Assembly (NCBI GenBank): GCA_949285075.1
Contig: CASDXF010000001.1
Coordinates: forward strand, 62,001-126,000
DNA from: an uncultured Bacteroides sp.
Lineage (GTDB): Bacteria; Bacteroidota; Bacteroidia; Bacteroidales; Bacteroidaceae
DNA: 64,000 bases
Direction: 5' to 3'
The stretch's first letter is position 1; the number at the start of each line of letters is the position of its first letter. Below the pieces are notes generated by a model. The model worked only from the letters and a program-made list of their open reading frames with translations, was not told the DNA's origin and ran no database searches. The position numbers and the translations under genes are program-made. Shown here one piece after another: positions 17,647-25,928 of the stretch.

Positions 17647-20193
17647 CTACTTTCCAACCCAATGAACGGCTTGCAGAAACCATTTCGCGTTGTCCTCGCT
17701 CAAGCCCTGACGCTTCAATACCCCGGGCAAATCGTTGTAGGACTTCCAGAACTCGCCGACTAACGCCGCCATCTTCTCCGGAGCGTAGATAACGGCCTCG
17801 CTCAGGCTACCCATTCTTCCGAACTCTTCCTTGAAGCAGATGTACGAGTCACGATACTTCAACCCCTCCATAGACTTGGCGACGCGTCTCGCCGCTCCAG
17901 CCAATCCGTTCATATCCACCTCCTCGGCGGGATAGGTAACTTTCACCACCTTCTCCTCGGCGCAGGAAGATTCGGGAAGGTCGACCAACAGTGCGAACTC
18001 CTCGCCTAAATATTCATACGCCGCCGGCTCGCCGTTCACCGTAACCGCCTCCGGAACGGAAGAGGAAAGCACCTTCACCTTGAACGAGCGGCTGTCGGGC
18101 ATATCCGCATACCGTCCCTTGCGCCCGCCGACGGTCACGGTCAGTTCCTGTCCGTCACGCAATGCCGTCAGCTCCGTGCGGGCGTATTCGGAAGCGTAGC
18201 GTTTGTCGTTTCCGTTGTCCTCGTAAAGGCTGAAAGAAGAAGTTCCATTCCCTCCGGGGAACACGGTAACGACAATGTCCTCGGCGTTCCCGTTAAGATT
18301 CATCACCTCGTCGGTGTACATCGGCAACACGGCTCCCGCCTTTACATAGATGGGATACTCGTCGATGGCGAAGGGGCGCTCTACCACCTGTCCGCCTTTC
18401 AGCAGCGTTCCGGTATGCAGCTCGTACCACTCCCCTTCGGGCAACCAGACACTCACCGCCGTATAACCGTCCTTAGCGGGAGAGGTGGCGGGAGCTATCA
18501 GCATATCGTCGCCGAACATGTATTCGCCGCGGAAATCGTAAGCCTCCTTACTCTCCGGATAGTCATAGTACATCGGGCGGCAAAGCGAGACACCCTCATC
18601 GTAAGTCTTACGGGCCATCGTATAAATGTAAGGAGCCATCTCGTAACGTTGGCGGATGGTCCGCCTCAACACGTCGCTATATTCCTTTGTAAACACCCAC
18701 GGCTCCTTGTTCAGGCCCGCACTCTTCTGCGAGTGCGTACGCATAATGGGGCTCAAGGCGCCGAACTGCAACCATCGGGTATACATCTCCGGGTCGATGT
18801 GGTCGCCGATATGTCCGCCCAAGTCGTGGCTCCAATAGCCGTACAGCACATTGGAGGCGGTAGCGTTGAAATAGGGTTGGAACGCCAGCGAGTTCCACGA
18901 CACGACGGCGTCGCCCGAGAATCCTACCTGATAGCGGTGGTTGCCCAGTCCTCCCCAACGGTGATAGAGCATCGGGCGCGTCTCCCGGTTGTTCTCCATG
19001 TCGCTGAAGAAAGCGTAGTTAATCCACCACGTGTTGCTCAGGTTCTTCACCTTCGGGTCGTAGATACCCTGCTGCCAGTCGAGCCACCAGAAGTCCACCC
19101 CCTCCTTCTCCATCGGTCCCAACACGTCCTTGAAGACGCTCTTCATGAAGCGCTTGTCCGAGTTAATCCACGGAATGGTCTGCTTGCTCTGAGGGTCTAC
19201 CCCCATATCCTTCGCCAACGCCGGATAGCGTTCCTCGTACGCGGCCACGCCGTCGGCCGGATGCAGGTTCAGCGTCACCTTCACGTCGTTCTTCTTCAGA
19301 TAGCTCAAGAATCCCGCAGGATTGGGGAACAGGTCACGGTTCCACGTCCATCCCGTCCATCCCCCCTTTCCTGGCTCCGTATAGTGCCAGTCCATGTCGA
19401 CGACCAGTACATCCAACGGAATGCGGTAGGTGTGGAAGTTATCAATCAAGTTACGTATCTCCTTGTCGGAGTAAAGCCAATAGCGCGACCACCAGTACCC
19501 GAAAGCGTAGCGGGGCGGAAGCGGCACTTTTCCGGCAAAGAGCGTATAGTCCTTCAAGGCCGCCTTATAATCGTGACCGTAGGCGAGGAAGTACCAGTCC
19601 TGCCCGCCGTTAGCGGGCCGTTCTTTCACCCAGTCCCACTCCTTATCGCCATCGAACAGCAGCCCTTCCGAGTCGTCGATAAAGGTCCACCCGTCGGTAG
19701 CCAACAGGCCGTCTTCCAGCTTCAGCTTCTCACCCTGCTTCGTATCGGCCACCCACGTCTGGGTCTGCGTGTCTCCGTCCATCCCGTCAAGGGTACGGTA
19801 GGTTCCTTTCAGGTTTCCGGCCTGTTTCGCGCCGGGCTTCCACGTGAACGACGGGGTCAGTCCCTCAACGGAAGAGATGGTAAGGTTCTGCTCCGTAAAC
19901 GGCCCGCTATTCTTCTTATACCGCATCTTCACTTTAGAGGTGGTGACTTCGACCCATCCTCCCCGTTTCTTCAGACGATACTCCACGCGAGGATACACGC
20001 GGTTTACGGCAATAAGCGACTTATCGTCCACGAATTTCCCGTCAGGAGCATACTCCAAGCGCAGCGCTCCGTCCGCAATGACCGTAAAGCGCACGCGCTC
20101 GTCCGCATAGGCGACATTCGGCTGCAAGTCCTGAGCCTTCAGAAGCGTACAAAAGCCTTGTAAAAGGCAAAGCGCGATTATCCATTTCTTCAT
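17647..20193 (-). CDS. Glycoside hydrolase family 31, exported
   Basis: 848 residues from ATG 20193 (MKKWIIALCL), which gives a clean signal peptide ending near LLKAQ; the frame upstream to 20343 runs through a repeat array and is not coding. Galactose-mutarotase-like N-domain (about 25-215), catalytic TIM barrel (about 225-560), C-terminal beta domains (DUF5110-like, about 650-740) and an extra helical tail. Likely nucleophile Asp372 in FWWLDWQQG and acid/base Asp428 in FSGDAVVSWNS, at the family positions. It is a retaining exo-alpha-glycosidase; the WLDWQQ form differs from the motifs of well-known alpha-glucosidases (WxDMNE) and alpha-xylosidases, so the substrate is open. Downstream of GH43 in the same direction, but with its own promoter. 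Confidence 0.9.
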   Translation of the reverse strand: MKKWIIALCLLQGFCTLLKAQDLQPNVAYADERVRFTVIADGALRLEYAPDGKFVDDKSLIAVNRVYPRVEYRLKKRGGWVEVTTSKVKMRYKKNSGPFTEQNLTISSVEGLTPSFTWKPGAKQAGNLKGTYRTLDGMDGDTQTQTWVADTKQGEKLKLEDGLLATDGWTFIDDSEGLLFDGDKEWDWVKERPANGGQDWYFLAYGHDYKAALKDYTLFAGKVPLPPRYAFGYWWSRYWLYSDKEIRNLIDNFHTYRIPLDVLVVDMDWHYTEPGKGGWTGWTWNRDLFPNPAGFLSYLKKNDVKVTLNLHPADGVAAYEERYPALAKDMGVDPQSKQTIPWINSDKRFMKSVFKDVLGPMEKEGVDFWWLDWQQGIYDPKVKNLSNTWWINYAFFSDMENNRETRPMLYHRWGGLGNHRYQVGFSGDAVVSWNSLAFQPYFNATASNVLYGYWSHDLGGHIGDHIDPEMYTRWLQFGALSPIMRTHSQKSAGLNKEPWVFTKEYSDVLRRTIRQRYEMAPYIYTMARKTYDEGVSLCRPMYYDYPESKEAYDFRGEYMFGDDMLIAPATSPAKDGYTAVSVWLPEGEWYELHTGTLLKGGQVVERPFAIDEYPIYVKAGAVLPMYTDEVMNLNGNAEDIVVTVFPGGNGTSSFSLYEDNGNDKRYASEYARTELTALRDGQELTVTVGGRKGRYADMPDSRSFKVKVLSSSVPEAVTVNGEPAAYEYLGEEFALLVDLPESSCAEEKVVKVTYPAEEVDMNGLAGAARRVAKSMEGLKYRDSYICFKEEFGRMGSLSEAVIYAPEKMAALVGEFWKSYNDLPGVLKRQGLSEDNAKWFLQAVHWVGK

Positions 20194-20221
20194 ACGTAAT
20201 CCTTTATTAAGTTCAACGCCG

Positions 20222-20229
20222 CGAAAGTA
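20222..20229 (-). promoter_or_regulatory. GH31 promoter, -7 box TACTTTCG
   Basis: Minus strand TACTTTCG, one mismatch to TAnnTTTG, about 30 nt before the GH31 ATG. The 22-nt array at 20337-20420 lies roughly 110 bp upstream of it. Confidence 0.5.
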
Positions 20230-20336
20230 GCGAGGCGTGAGGAACTTGAATATCAAATATTGGTCAAATCGTATCAGAAATTGGTACGGACATATAAAAA
20301 AGCAAAAAACGGCCGCGCGAAGCCCACACGCATAAC

Positions 20337-20420
20337 GGCCCACCCGGGTGGTTCAGTCGGCCCACCCGGGTGAAGCATACGAACCACTATCGTGGGCCGT
20401 TCAAACCACTAGGGTGGTTC
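20337..20420. repeat. Second-type 22-nt array: four 18-nt palindromes with 4-nt spacers
   Basis: Units at 20337-20354, 20359-20376, 20381-20398 and 20403-20420, separated by exactly 4 nt (AGTC, ATAC, GTTC). Each has the form (GGCC or GAAC or AAAC)-CAC-NNNN-GTG-(GTTC or GGCC) or a close variant (AGC end in unit 2), for example GGCCCACCCGGGTGGTTC. Sequence is unrelated to the GAGCCGTAGGGC arrays, but period and dyad design are the same. It lies in the 335-bp gap between GH43 and GH31, upstream of the GH31 promoter. Confidence 0.8.
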
Positions 20421-20451
20421 ATTATCGCAAAGGAAAGGCAAGGGTAAAAGC

Positions 20452-20524
20452 GACGGGCGGCCCGCACCCCGCAAAAGGGTGTGAGCCGCCCGTCAAAGAG
20501 AGGACGCTCCCGGGAGGGAGCGCT
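20452..20524 (-). terminator. Double hairpin downstream of GH43
   Basis: On the minus strand GACGGGCGGC...GCCGCCCGTC forms a 10-bp stem with an inner CACCC/GGGTG stem (20452-20495), followed by GCTTTTACCC. A second small hairpin (GCTCCC/GGGAGC, about 20507-20522) precedes it. Together they form a likely terminator for the GH43 transcript. Confidence 0.65.
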
Positions 20525-20528
20525 AGGA

Positions 20529-21509
20529 TTATTCCACGACTTCCGGACGAATGAGGTCGCCTCCAATCGTGATTACTCCGTCTTTCGAGAAGGAGAAATC
20601 GTAGATGTAGGAGGTACGGGGATGAACCTCGTCCTTACTCCAATGAGCGTGGAAGACGTATCTGTACTTCTTGTCCTTCGCGCGGAAAGGAGCGCCATGA
20701 CCCAACCCGACCAAGTCGGCGGGCACATCGCCTCCGCGGACCAAGATGGGGTTTCCCTCGTACTTCTTCCACGGGCCGTAGGGCGACTTGGCGGTAGCGT
20801 ACCCCACGGCGTAGTCCTGACTGGTATAGCCGTTGGCCGAATAAATCAGATAGTACGTGCCCTTACGCTTCATCACGGACGGGCCTTCGGCTACCTTAGG
20901 CAACTTCAGCTCCCACGGCGCTTCCGCCTTGACGCATTGGGTCAGCGTCTCCCGCTTGATGTGCTTCAGGTCGGAGGTCATCTCGGCCACCCAAACGACG
21001 TTGCCGTCCGTAAAGCGCACGAAGTAGAGGTAGGGCGTGCCGTCGTCGTCGATAAACAGACTGGTGTCGATGCTCTTCTCCTCCCATATCGGCTCTTTGG
21101 TGTCCTGTACGAAGGGGCCTTCGGGACTGTCGGAGGTGGCGACGCAGATATGCTCCTCCACGGAGTAGAACATGTAGAACTTCTTCTTCGACTTGATGTA
21201 GTACACCTCCGGAGCCCAGAACCACTTCTTTCCCCAAGAATCCTTAGGGGAAAGAGCCAACTGTCCGCCTCGGGTCCAACGCTTCAGGTCGGTCGACTTG
21301 TAGACTTCAAAGCCGTCCGTACTCGTGCCGTAAGCGTAATAGGTACCTTTGTACAGCATGATGTAGGGGTCGGCAATGGGTAAGCGGGATTCCGCGTCGG
21401 CAAGGCGAGCTTCCGCCGCCTCCGGGCATCCGGTTTCGCCTGCGCAGTAAGCGTTCGCGCCGCAGCAGGCCAACAGCAAAGAGAGCACTATGGCTTTCAC
21501 CTTTTTCAT
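20529..21509 (-). CDS. Glycoside hydrolase family 43, exported
   Basis: 326 residues: signal peptide (to about 23) and one five-bladed propeller. The three family acids are visible: Asp47 (ADPYIML), Asp148 (SIDTSLFID) and Glu208 (VAEGPSVM). Single-domain size fits arabinosidase, arabinanase, xylosidase or exo-galactanase subgroups; I cannot choose by eye. The region after the signal peptide (about 24-42) is a short Ala/Glu-rich linker. It starts 48 nt after the stop of the upstream 677-residue gene, so the two are probably cotranscribed; a double hairpin follows. Confidence 0.9.
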   Translation of the reverse strand: MKKVKAIVLSLLLACCGANAYCAGETGCPEAAEARLADAESRLPIADPYIMLYKGTYYAYGTSTDGFEVYKSTDLKRWTRGGQLALSPKDSWGKKWFWAPEVYYIKSKKKFYMFYSVEEHICVATSDSPEGPFVQDTKEPIWEEKSIDTSLFIDDDGTPYLYFVRFTDGNVVWVAEMTSDLKHIKRETLTQCVKAEAPWELKLPKVAEGPSVMKRKGTYYLIYSANGYTSQDYAVGYATAKSPYGPWKKYEGNPILVRGGDVPADLVGLGHGAPFRAKDKKYRYVFHAHWSKDEVHPRTSYIYDFSFSKDGVITIGGDLIRPEVVE

Positions 21510-21557
21510 CGTTATCTCATTTTAATGGTTAGTATTGCAGTAGCGTATCAGTGAGGG

Positions 21558-23591
21558 TTACTTCGCCAAGAACTGTTCGGCCCGTCCCGGAGTCAGCAGC
21601 TCCCACAGCGAAGCCACCGTCCATCCCGGAGCGAAGATATCGTTATAGTATCCCTTGCCGTTCTTGCCATAGTCCCAGTTGGTATGCTGAACGACCTCCG
21701 GATAGTAGCCCGTCTTGGCCACTCCGCACAGGTGTCCCTCGTAAGGGAGCAGTTGACGCATAGAGGTGGAGATGACCTCCGCGAAGTTGGAGAAGCGGGG
21801 CTCATCGTATTCCTTAGCTAACCATTGCAGCACGGAGGCGAACTCGAAGACAAACACGTCGATGTGGTTGTTCTCCACCGACACGTTACCCCATCCGCGG
21901 GTCTTCAGGCCGATGTCTCCCAACATCTGCCCCTCGGCGAAAGGCACGTCCCATACGTAGTACCACGACAGGGCGAAGTAAGCCGCCTTCTTGGTCAGGT
22001 CGGCGTAGCGCTGCCGCTCCTCTCCCTTCGTTATCAGGGCGAGGTAATAGGTAGCCGTGGCCGCGTAAAGAGAGGCTTCCTTGTCCTCGCAGTTGGCGTC
22101 CAGCGTAGAAGAGAAGTAATCGGCCTTAGAGATGAGTTCCTTTTCCAGATAGTCGGCCGTGCGCTTGGCACTCTCCAAGTAACGCTTGTCCTTGAAGTAT
22201 TTATAGCCCATCACCAATGGCAAGGTAGCCGACGGCGTGCTTCCGCCGCTCTGGTCGACGATAGAGAAGTTGTCGCGGAACTTGCGGGGGAAGCTCCCGT
22301 CCTCGTTCTGAAGTTTCAGGAACATATCGAGCATCTGCTTCATGCGGCTGTCCCATTCGGGATGCTTGCGTCCGTTCTCCTTCTCGTAAGCCAAATAATG
22401 GAGCATGGCGTACACGCCCTCCGACTGCCTGCGGATGCTCAGTACCGGGTCTTTGTCCTCCCGGTTGAAGTCTACGAACTCGCGGAAGAATCCCGCCGGT
22501 GTGAAGCCGTTCTGCAAATAACTGTCCAGTATCTTTTGCGCGCTCTCCTTCAGGTCGTCCCTGCCCTGCTGCCATCCGTACTCCCAAGCGTTGAAGGCGT
22601 TAAGCAGTACCCGGCCCACGAAGCCGACCTCGGCCGAAGGCTTTGAAGCGCAGTCGTCCGTGCGCAGATGCACGCCGGAGGTATATACCAACGGCTTATC
22701 CGTGACCAGACTGCTGATGAAGTATTGGCTTAGCGTCTCCTTCATCCGCTCCACCGTGTAGGGGGTCTCTACCGGCTGCGGCTTGTAGGTGTCGTAGCAG
22801 AACTCCCATACCTTGCGCACGAAGTCCGAGTAATCCGCCGCCTCGCTCTCGGCCAGTTCCCACGTCAGCAGCACGGACTCTCCCTTGCCCAACCGCTGAT
22901 AGGCCTCAACCGGCGGGGCGAGCGTTAGCTTGCGGATATAAGTCTTGGGAGCTTCTTTATAGGGGAAGCCGAACGACAAGGCCGCCACGCCCTCCTTGTT
23001 CTCGAATCCCGTGAACCCTACGGAAGTCTTTCCGGAGAGAATCACCTCTCCCTCCTTATGGGTCGTCAGGGCGTCGCAAGCGAAAGCGTCGAGACGGTTG
23101 ACCGTCATGTAACGCTTTCCGGTCTGGTCGTAGATACCCGTCAGCGGGGTGCTCAGGCGGTCTTCACGCACCACCCAACTGTCTGACGTATGGAACGAGG
23201 GAGCCTCTTTGGGCGAACGCAGATTACGGCGGTACCAGAATCCCGGCAGATAGAACTGGCAGTCATCGTGACGGAATCCGGTAGATACCTGCTGACTGTA
23301 ATTGAAGTAGATGTCATCCAAAGCGGTAATGACGACGTTCAGTTTCACGGCATCGCCCGACCGCTCTACCTTCTGCGAGACGGTGACGGGAATGCTCTCG
23401 GCGGCATTCATCAGGACGAGGGAGCCGTCGGTTCCCACCTTCTGCGGGGTCAGCGGATAACGCTTGGCTTCGTTACCCGGAACTTTTAAAGAAATGGATG
23501 CGGAAACGCGTTCCGGAACATAATCGATAGCGTGAGCGCTTACGGAGCATGCTCCGACCGCTATCCCTAAAAGCAAGTTTTTAATATTCAT
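21558..23591 (-). CDS. Exported protein of unassigned family in glycan locus, probably (alpha/alpha)6 toroid
   Basis: 677 residues from ATG 23591 (MNIKNLLLGI), with a signal peptide ending near SAHA. The N-terminal third (to about 260) looks like a beta-sandwich; the rest is rich in helical hairpins with aromatic and acidic residues (for example 'AFNAWEYGWQQGRDDL', 'GFFREFVDFNREDKDP', 'NNHIDVFVFEFAS'), as in six-hairpin glycosidases. I do not recognise a named CAZy family. Its place between GH97 and GH43 and its signal peptide suggest a lyase or glycosidase acting on the same substrate. Own promoter at 23691-23698. Confidence 0.75.
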   Translation of the reverse strand: MNIKNLLLGIAVGACSVSAHAIDYVPERVSASISLKVPGNEAKRYPLTPQKVGTDGSLVLMNAAESIPVTVSQKVERSGDAVKLNVVITALDDIYFNYSQQVSTGFRHDDCQFYLPGFWYRRNLRSPKEAPSFHTSDSWVVREDRLSTPLTGIYDQTGKRYMTVNRLDAFACDALTTHKEGEVILSGKTSVGFTGFENKEGVAALSFGFPYKEAPKTYIRKLTLAPPVEAYQRLGKGESVLLTWELAESEAADYSDFVRKVWEFCYDTYKPQPVETPYTVERMKETLSQYFISSLVTDKPLVYTSGVHLRTDDCASKPSAEVGFVGRVLLNAFNAWEYGWQQGRDDLKESAQKILDSYLQNGFTPAGFFREFVDFNREDKDPVLSIRRQSEGVYAMLHYLAYEKENGRKHPEWDSRMKQMLDMFLKLQNEDGSFPRKFRDNFSIVDQSGGSTPSATLPLVMGYKYFKDKRYLESAKRTADYLEKELISKADYFSSTLDANCEDKEASLYAATATYYLALITKGEERQRYADLTKKAAYFALSWYYVWDVPFAEGQMLGDIGLKTRGWGNVSVENNHIDVFVFEFASVLQWLAKEYDEPRFSNFAEVISTSMRQLLPYEGHLCGVAKTGYYPEVVQHTNWDYGKNGKGYYNDIFAPGWTVASLWELLTPGRAEQFLAK

Positions 23592-23690
23592 AAATAAAAC
23601 GATTTGCATTGTGAATCATTCGGCTGATTCGTGTGAATATATTAATTGATTCTCTATCGGTATCACTCGCCCTTATACATTATTCGGGGC

Positions 23691-23698
23691 CAAAGATA
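23691..23698 (-). promoter_or_regulatory. Promoter of the 677-residue gene, -7 box TATCTTTG
   Basis: Exact TATCTTTG on the minus strand, about 100 nt upstream of ATG 23591 and directly after the GH97 terminator. Confidence 0.65.
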
Positions 23699-23699
23699 A

Positions 23700-23748
23700 G
23701 AAAAGGTAAGCACAAAACAATAGGTTGCCCCGTTGTTTTGCGCTTACC
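23700..23748 (-). terminator. GH97 terminator abutting the next promoter
   Basis: Minus strand GGTAAGCGCAAAACAA and TTGTTTTGTGCTTACC (23733-23748 with 23705-23720) form a 16-bp stem with one G-T pair, followed by TTTTCTTA. The T-rich tail merges with the TATCTTTG box of the next gene. Confidence 0.85.
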
Positions 23749-23791
23749 TCGCCTTACCTGAGAGGATAAACGGGCCGTGCCCGCTACCCGA

Positions 23792-25798
23792 TTACCGGTA
23801 AATCTTCGCGGCGTACCCGCCGCCCGGCTTCATGGAAACCGTTATCCGCTTATCGGCCGGGAGGGAAACCGTCTCCTTGCGGTAGTCCGTGCCCTTCCGG
23901 TGGGCGTTCGCCCCGTCACGGAACTGCTCTATCTTGTAATTCCCGTCCGAGAGGAAAGAGAGGTCGATGGTTATCTCTCGGGCGTTCCAATCGGTAATGC
24001 CGCCGATGTACCACGTGTCTCCCTTGCGGCGGGCGGTAATGATGTACTCGCCCATCTTGGCGGCCAATACCTTGCTCTCGTCCCATACGGTGGGAATCTC
24101 GGCGATATACTTGGTACACTCCGGCTCACGGGTGTAGTTGCTCGGCGCATCGCACAGCATATTGAGGGGCGACTCGAACACCGTGTACAGTGCCAACTGT
24201 CGGCAGCGGGTTCCCTGACTCATCGGCTCGGAATTGCACGGGTAATAGTTACCCTTCACGGCATTGCGCATAGCTCCCTGCGTATAGTCCATCGGGCCGG
24301 ATACCTGACGGAGGAAGGGAATCAGCACGTCATACTTCACTTGGTCCAAACTGGTCGACGACCACTTCAGCTGCTCCAGTCCGTTGACCCCCTCGAAGTT
24401 CAGCACGTTCGGGTAAGTACGGTTCAGTCCGGCGGGCTTGTGCGTGCCATGCAAGTCGAGCACCAGTTTATACTTGGCGCACATGGCCGCCGCGCGGTAG
24501 TTGAAGTCCGTCATCAGTTGGTCGTCACGGTCCATAAAGTCCACTTTGAAGCCCTTCACACCCATCTCGGCGTAGTGGCGGCAGACGTTCTCCATGTCGC
24601 GGTCGAAGGCGTAGTAGCCCGCCCACAGAATGATGCCCACGTTACGCTGCGCGGCATAGTCCACCAATTCCTTCAGGTCAATTTCCTTTACTACCTGCAT
24701 CAGGTCGGCCTTCAGGTTCACGGCCCATCCCTCGTCGAGAATCACGTACTCGATGCCGTTGGCCGCGGCGAAGTCAATGTAAGCCTTGTAGGTGTCGTTG
24801 TTCACTCCCGTCTCGAAGTCCACTCCCTCCAAGTTCCAATTGTTCCACCACTCCCAAGCCACCTTTCCGGGCTTAATCCACGAGATGTCGTCCACCCGTG
24901 AGGGGGCGGCGAGCAAGTAGCTCAGGTTGGAGGCGGCGAGCTGCTCGTCACGGGTCGTCACCACGGCGACGCGCCACGGGAAGGTGCGTTCCCCGTCCAC
25001 CTGAGCGATGTAATTCTCCCGCTCCTTTACAATCATTTGCAGATTGTTGTGTCCGCCCTGCTCCATTTTCTTGGGATAGGGAGCGAACAGACCGCTCAAG
25101 GTATTCTCGCCCTTAGCGGTAGAGAGATAAAGCCCCGGATAGTTCTCCAGATGAGTCTCGGTGATGCAGACCTTCACTCCCTCGGCCGCTTCCACGACTA
25201 TCGGCAGGAAGATGTAGCGGCGCTTGTCCAACTTGGAGAGGCGGTCTACGGCATAGACGTTCTCGAAGGAGTTGCCGAACTGCGCCTCCGGATGCTTCTC
25301 GTCAAAGTCCCTCACGTAAGGCGCATAGGCCGTCACGTCGGAGGTGAAGCGGAAGTCCGCCTGCTCGTTTACGACCTTGAAGGGCTTCTTCGCCTTGTTC
25401 ACGAAACGGTAGGCTATCCCGTCGTCGTAGGCCCTGAACTCCACAGCGTAGTCACCCTTAAAGCGCAACGAAAGCTCGTTGTAGCGGTCGGTCAGCTCGG
25501 CGGCCCGATAGAAGGGCGAAGCTACCGTCTCGTCCACGCTTCTGCGCTTGCTTCCCGACAGGCGCGCGTTCACTCCCCACGTCTGCCCGTTGTCCAACGT
25601 CATGGAGACGGGAGAGGCGGCAAGCACCTGACGGTCGCCGCAGGTGATGTCGTAAGTCAACTGTTCGCCCACCGTAACGGTAGTTTTCAATACTCCTCCC
25701 GGCGATTCGAGAGTAAAGGTCTTGTCCGCATAGGCGGAGAGCGTCAGCGTTCCGAACGCCATAGCCATAGCCATACGCTTCATGGTTTTCTTTTTCAT
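23792..25798 (-). CDS. Glycoside hydrolase family 97, probable retaining alpha-galactosidase type
   Basis: 668 residues: signal peptide (to about 24), N-terminal beta-supersandwich (about 27-290), TIM barrel (about 300-560), C-terminal beta domain. GH97 has inverting (SusB) and retaining (BT1871-like) branches. Here GFKVD420FMDRDDQ supplies an Asp at the retaining nucleophile position, and the SusB catalytic Glu is replaced by Gly (LDLHG451THKPAGLNR), as I recall for the BT1871 group. I therefore predict a retaining alpha-galactosidase rather than alpha-glucosidase. First gene of the minus-strand glycosidase block; promoter at 25838-25845, terminator after the stop. Confidence 0.92.
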   Translation of the reverse strand: MKKKTMKRMAMAMAFGTLTLSAYADKTFTLESPGGVLKTTVTVGEQLTYDITCGDRQVLAASPVSMTLDNGQTWGVNARLSGSKRRSVDETVASPFYRAAELTDRYNELSLRFKGDYAVEFRAYDDGIAYRFVNKAKKPFKVVNEQADFRFTSDVTAYAPYVRDFDEKHPEAQFGNSFENVYAVDRLSKLDKRRYIFLPIVVEAAEGVKVCITETHLENYPGLYLSTAKGENTLSGLFAPYPKKMEQGGHNNLQMIVKERENYIAQVDGERTFPWRVAVVTTRDEQLAASNLSYLLAAPSRVDDISWIKPGKVAWEWWNNWNLEGVDFETGVNNDTYKAYIDFAAANGIEYVILDEGWAVNLKADLMQVVKEIDLKELVDYAAQRNVGIILWAGYYAFDRDMENVCRHYAEMGVKGFKVDFMDRDDQLMTDFNYRAAAMCAKYKLVLDLHGTHKPAGLNRTYPNVLNFEGVNGLEQLKWSSTSLDQVKYDVLIPFLRQVSGPMDYTQGAMRNAVKGNYYPCNSEPMSQGTRCRQLALYTVFESPLNMLCDAPSNYTREPECTKYIAEIPTVWDESKVLAAKMGEYIITARRKGDTWYIGGITDWNAREITIDLSFLSDGNYKIEQFRDGANAHRKGTDYRKETVSLPADKRITVSMKPGGGYAAKIYR

Positions 25799-25837
25799 CT
25801 GTTTTTATTTTAAGTAATTCATATTAACAATGTTTCG

Positions 25838-25845
25838 CAAAGATA
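25838..25845 (-). promoter_or_regulatory. GH97 promoter, -7 box TATCTTTG
   Basis: Exact TAnnTTTG match on the minus strand, 40 nt before the ATG at 25798. Confidence 0.7.
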
Positions 25846-25928
25846 ATGGAGTTTTCCCACATTTCCGTTCCCGTCACGCAGGATATGAGTCCGCAAATAA
25901 CGGCTCCATACTTGTTTTCAAACGGTTA

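Noticed and set aside
18415..20163. 582-codon open frame opposite GH31
   Set aside because: Mirror frame of a GC-rich gene; no domain, start site or codon pattern of its own.
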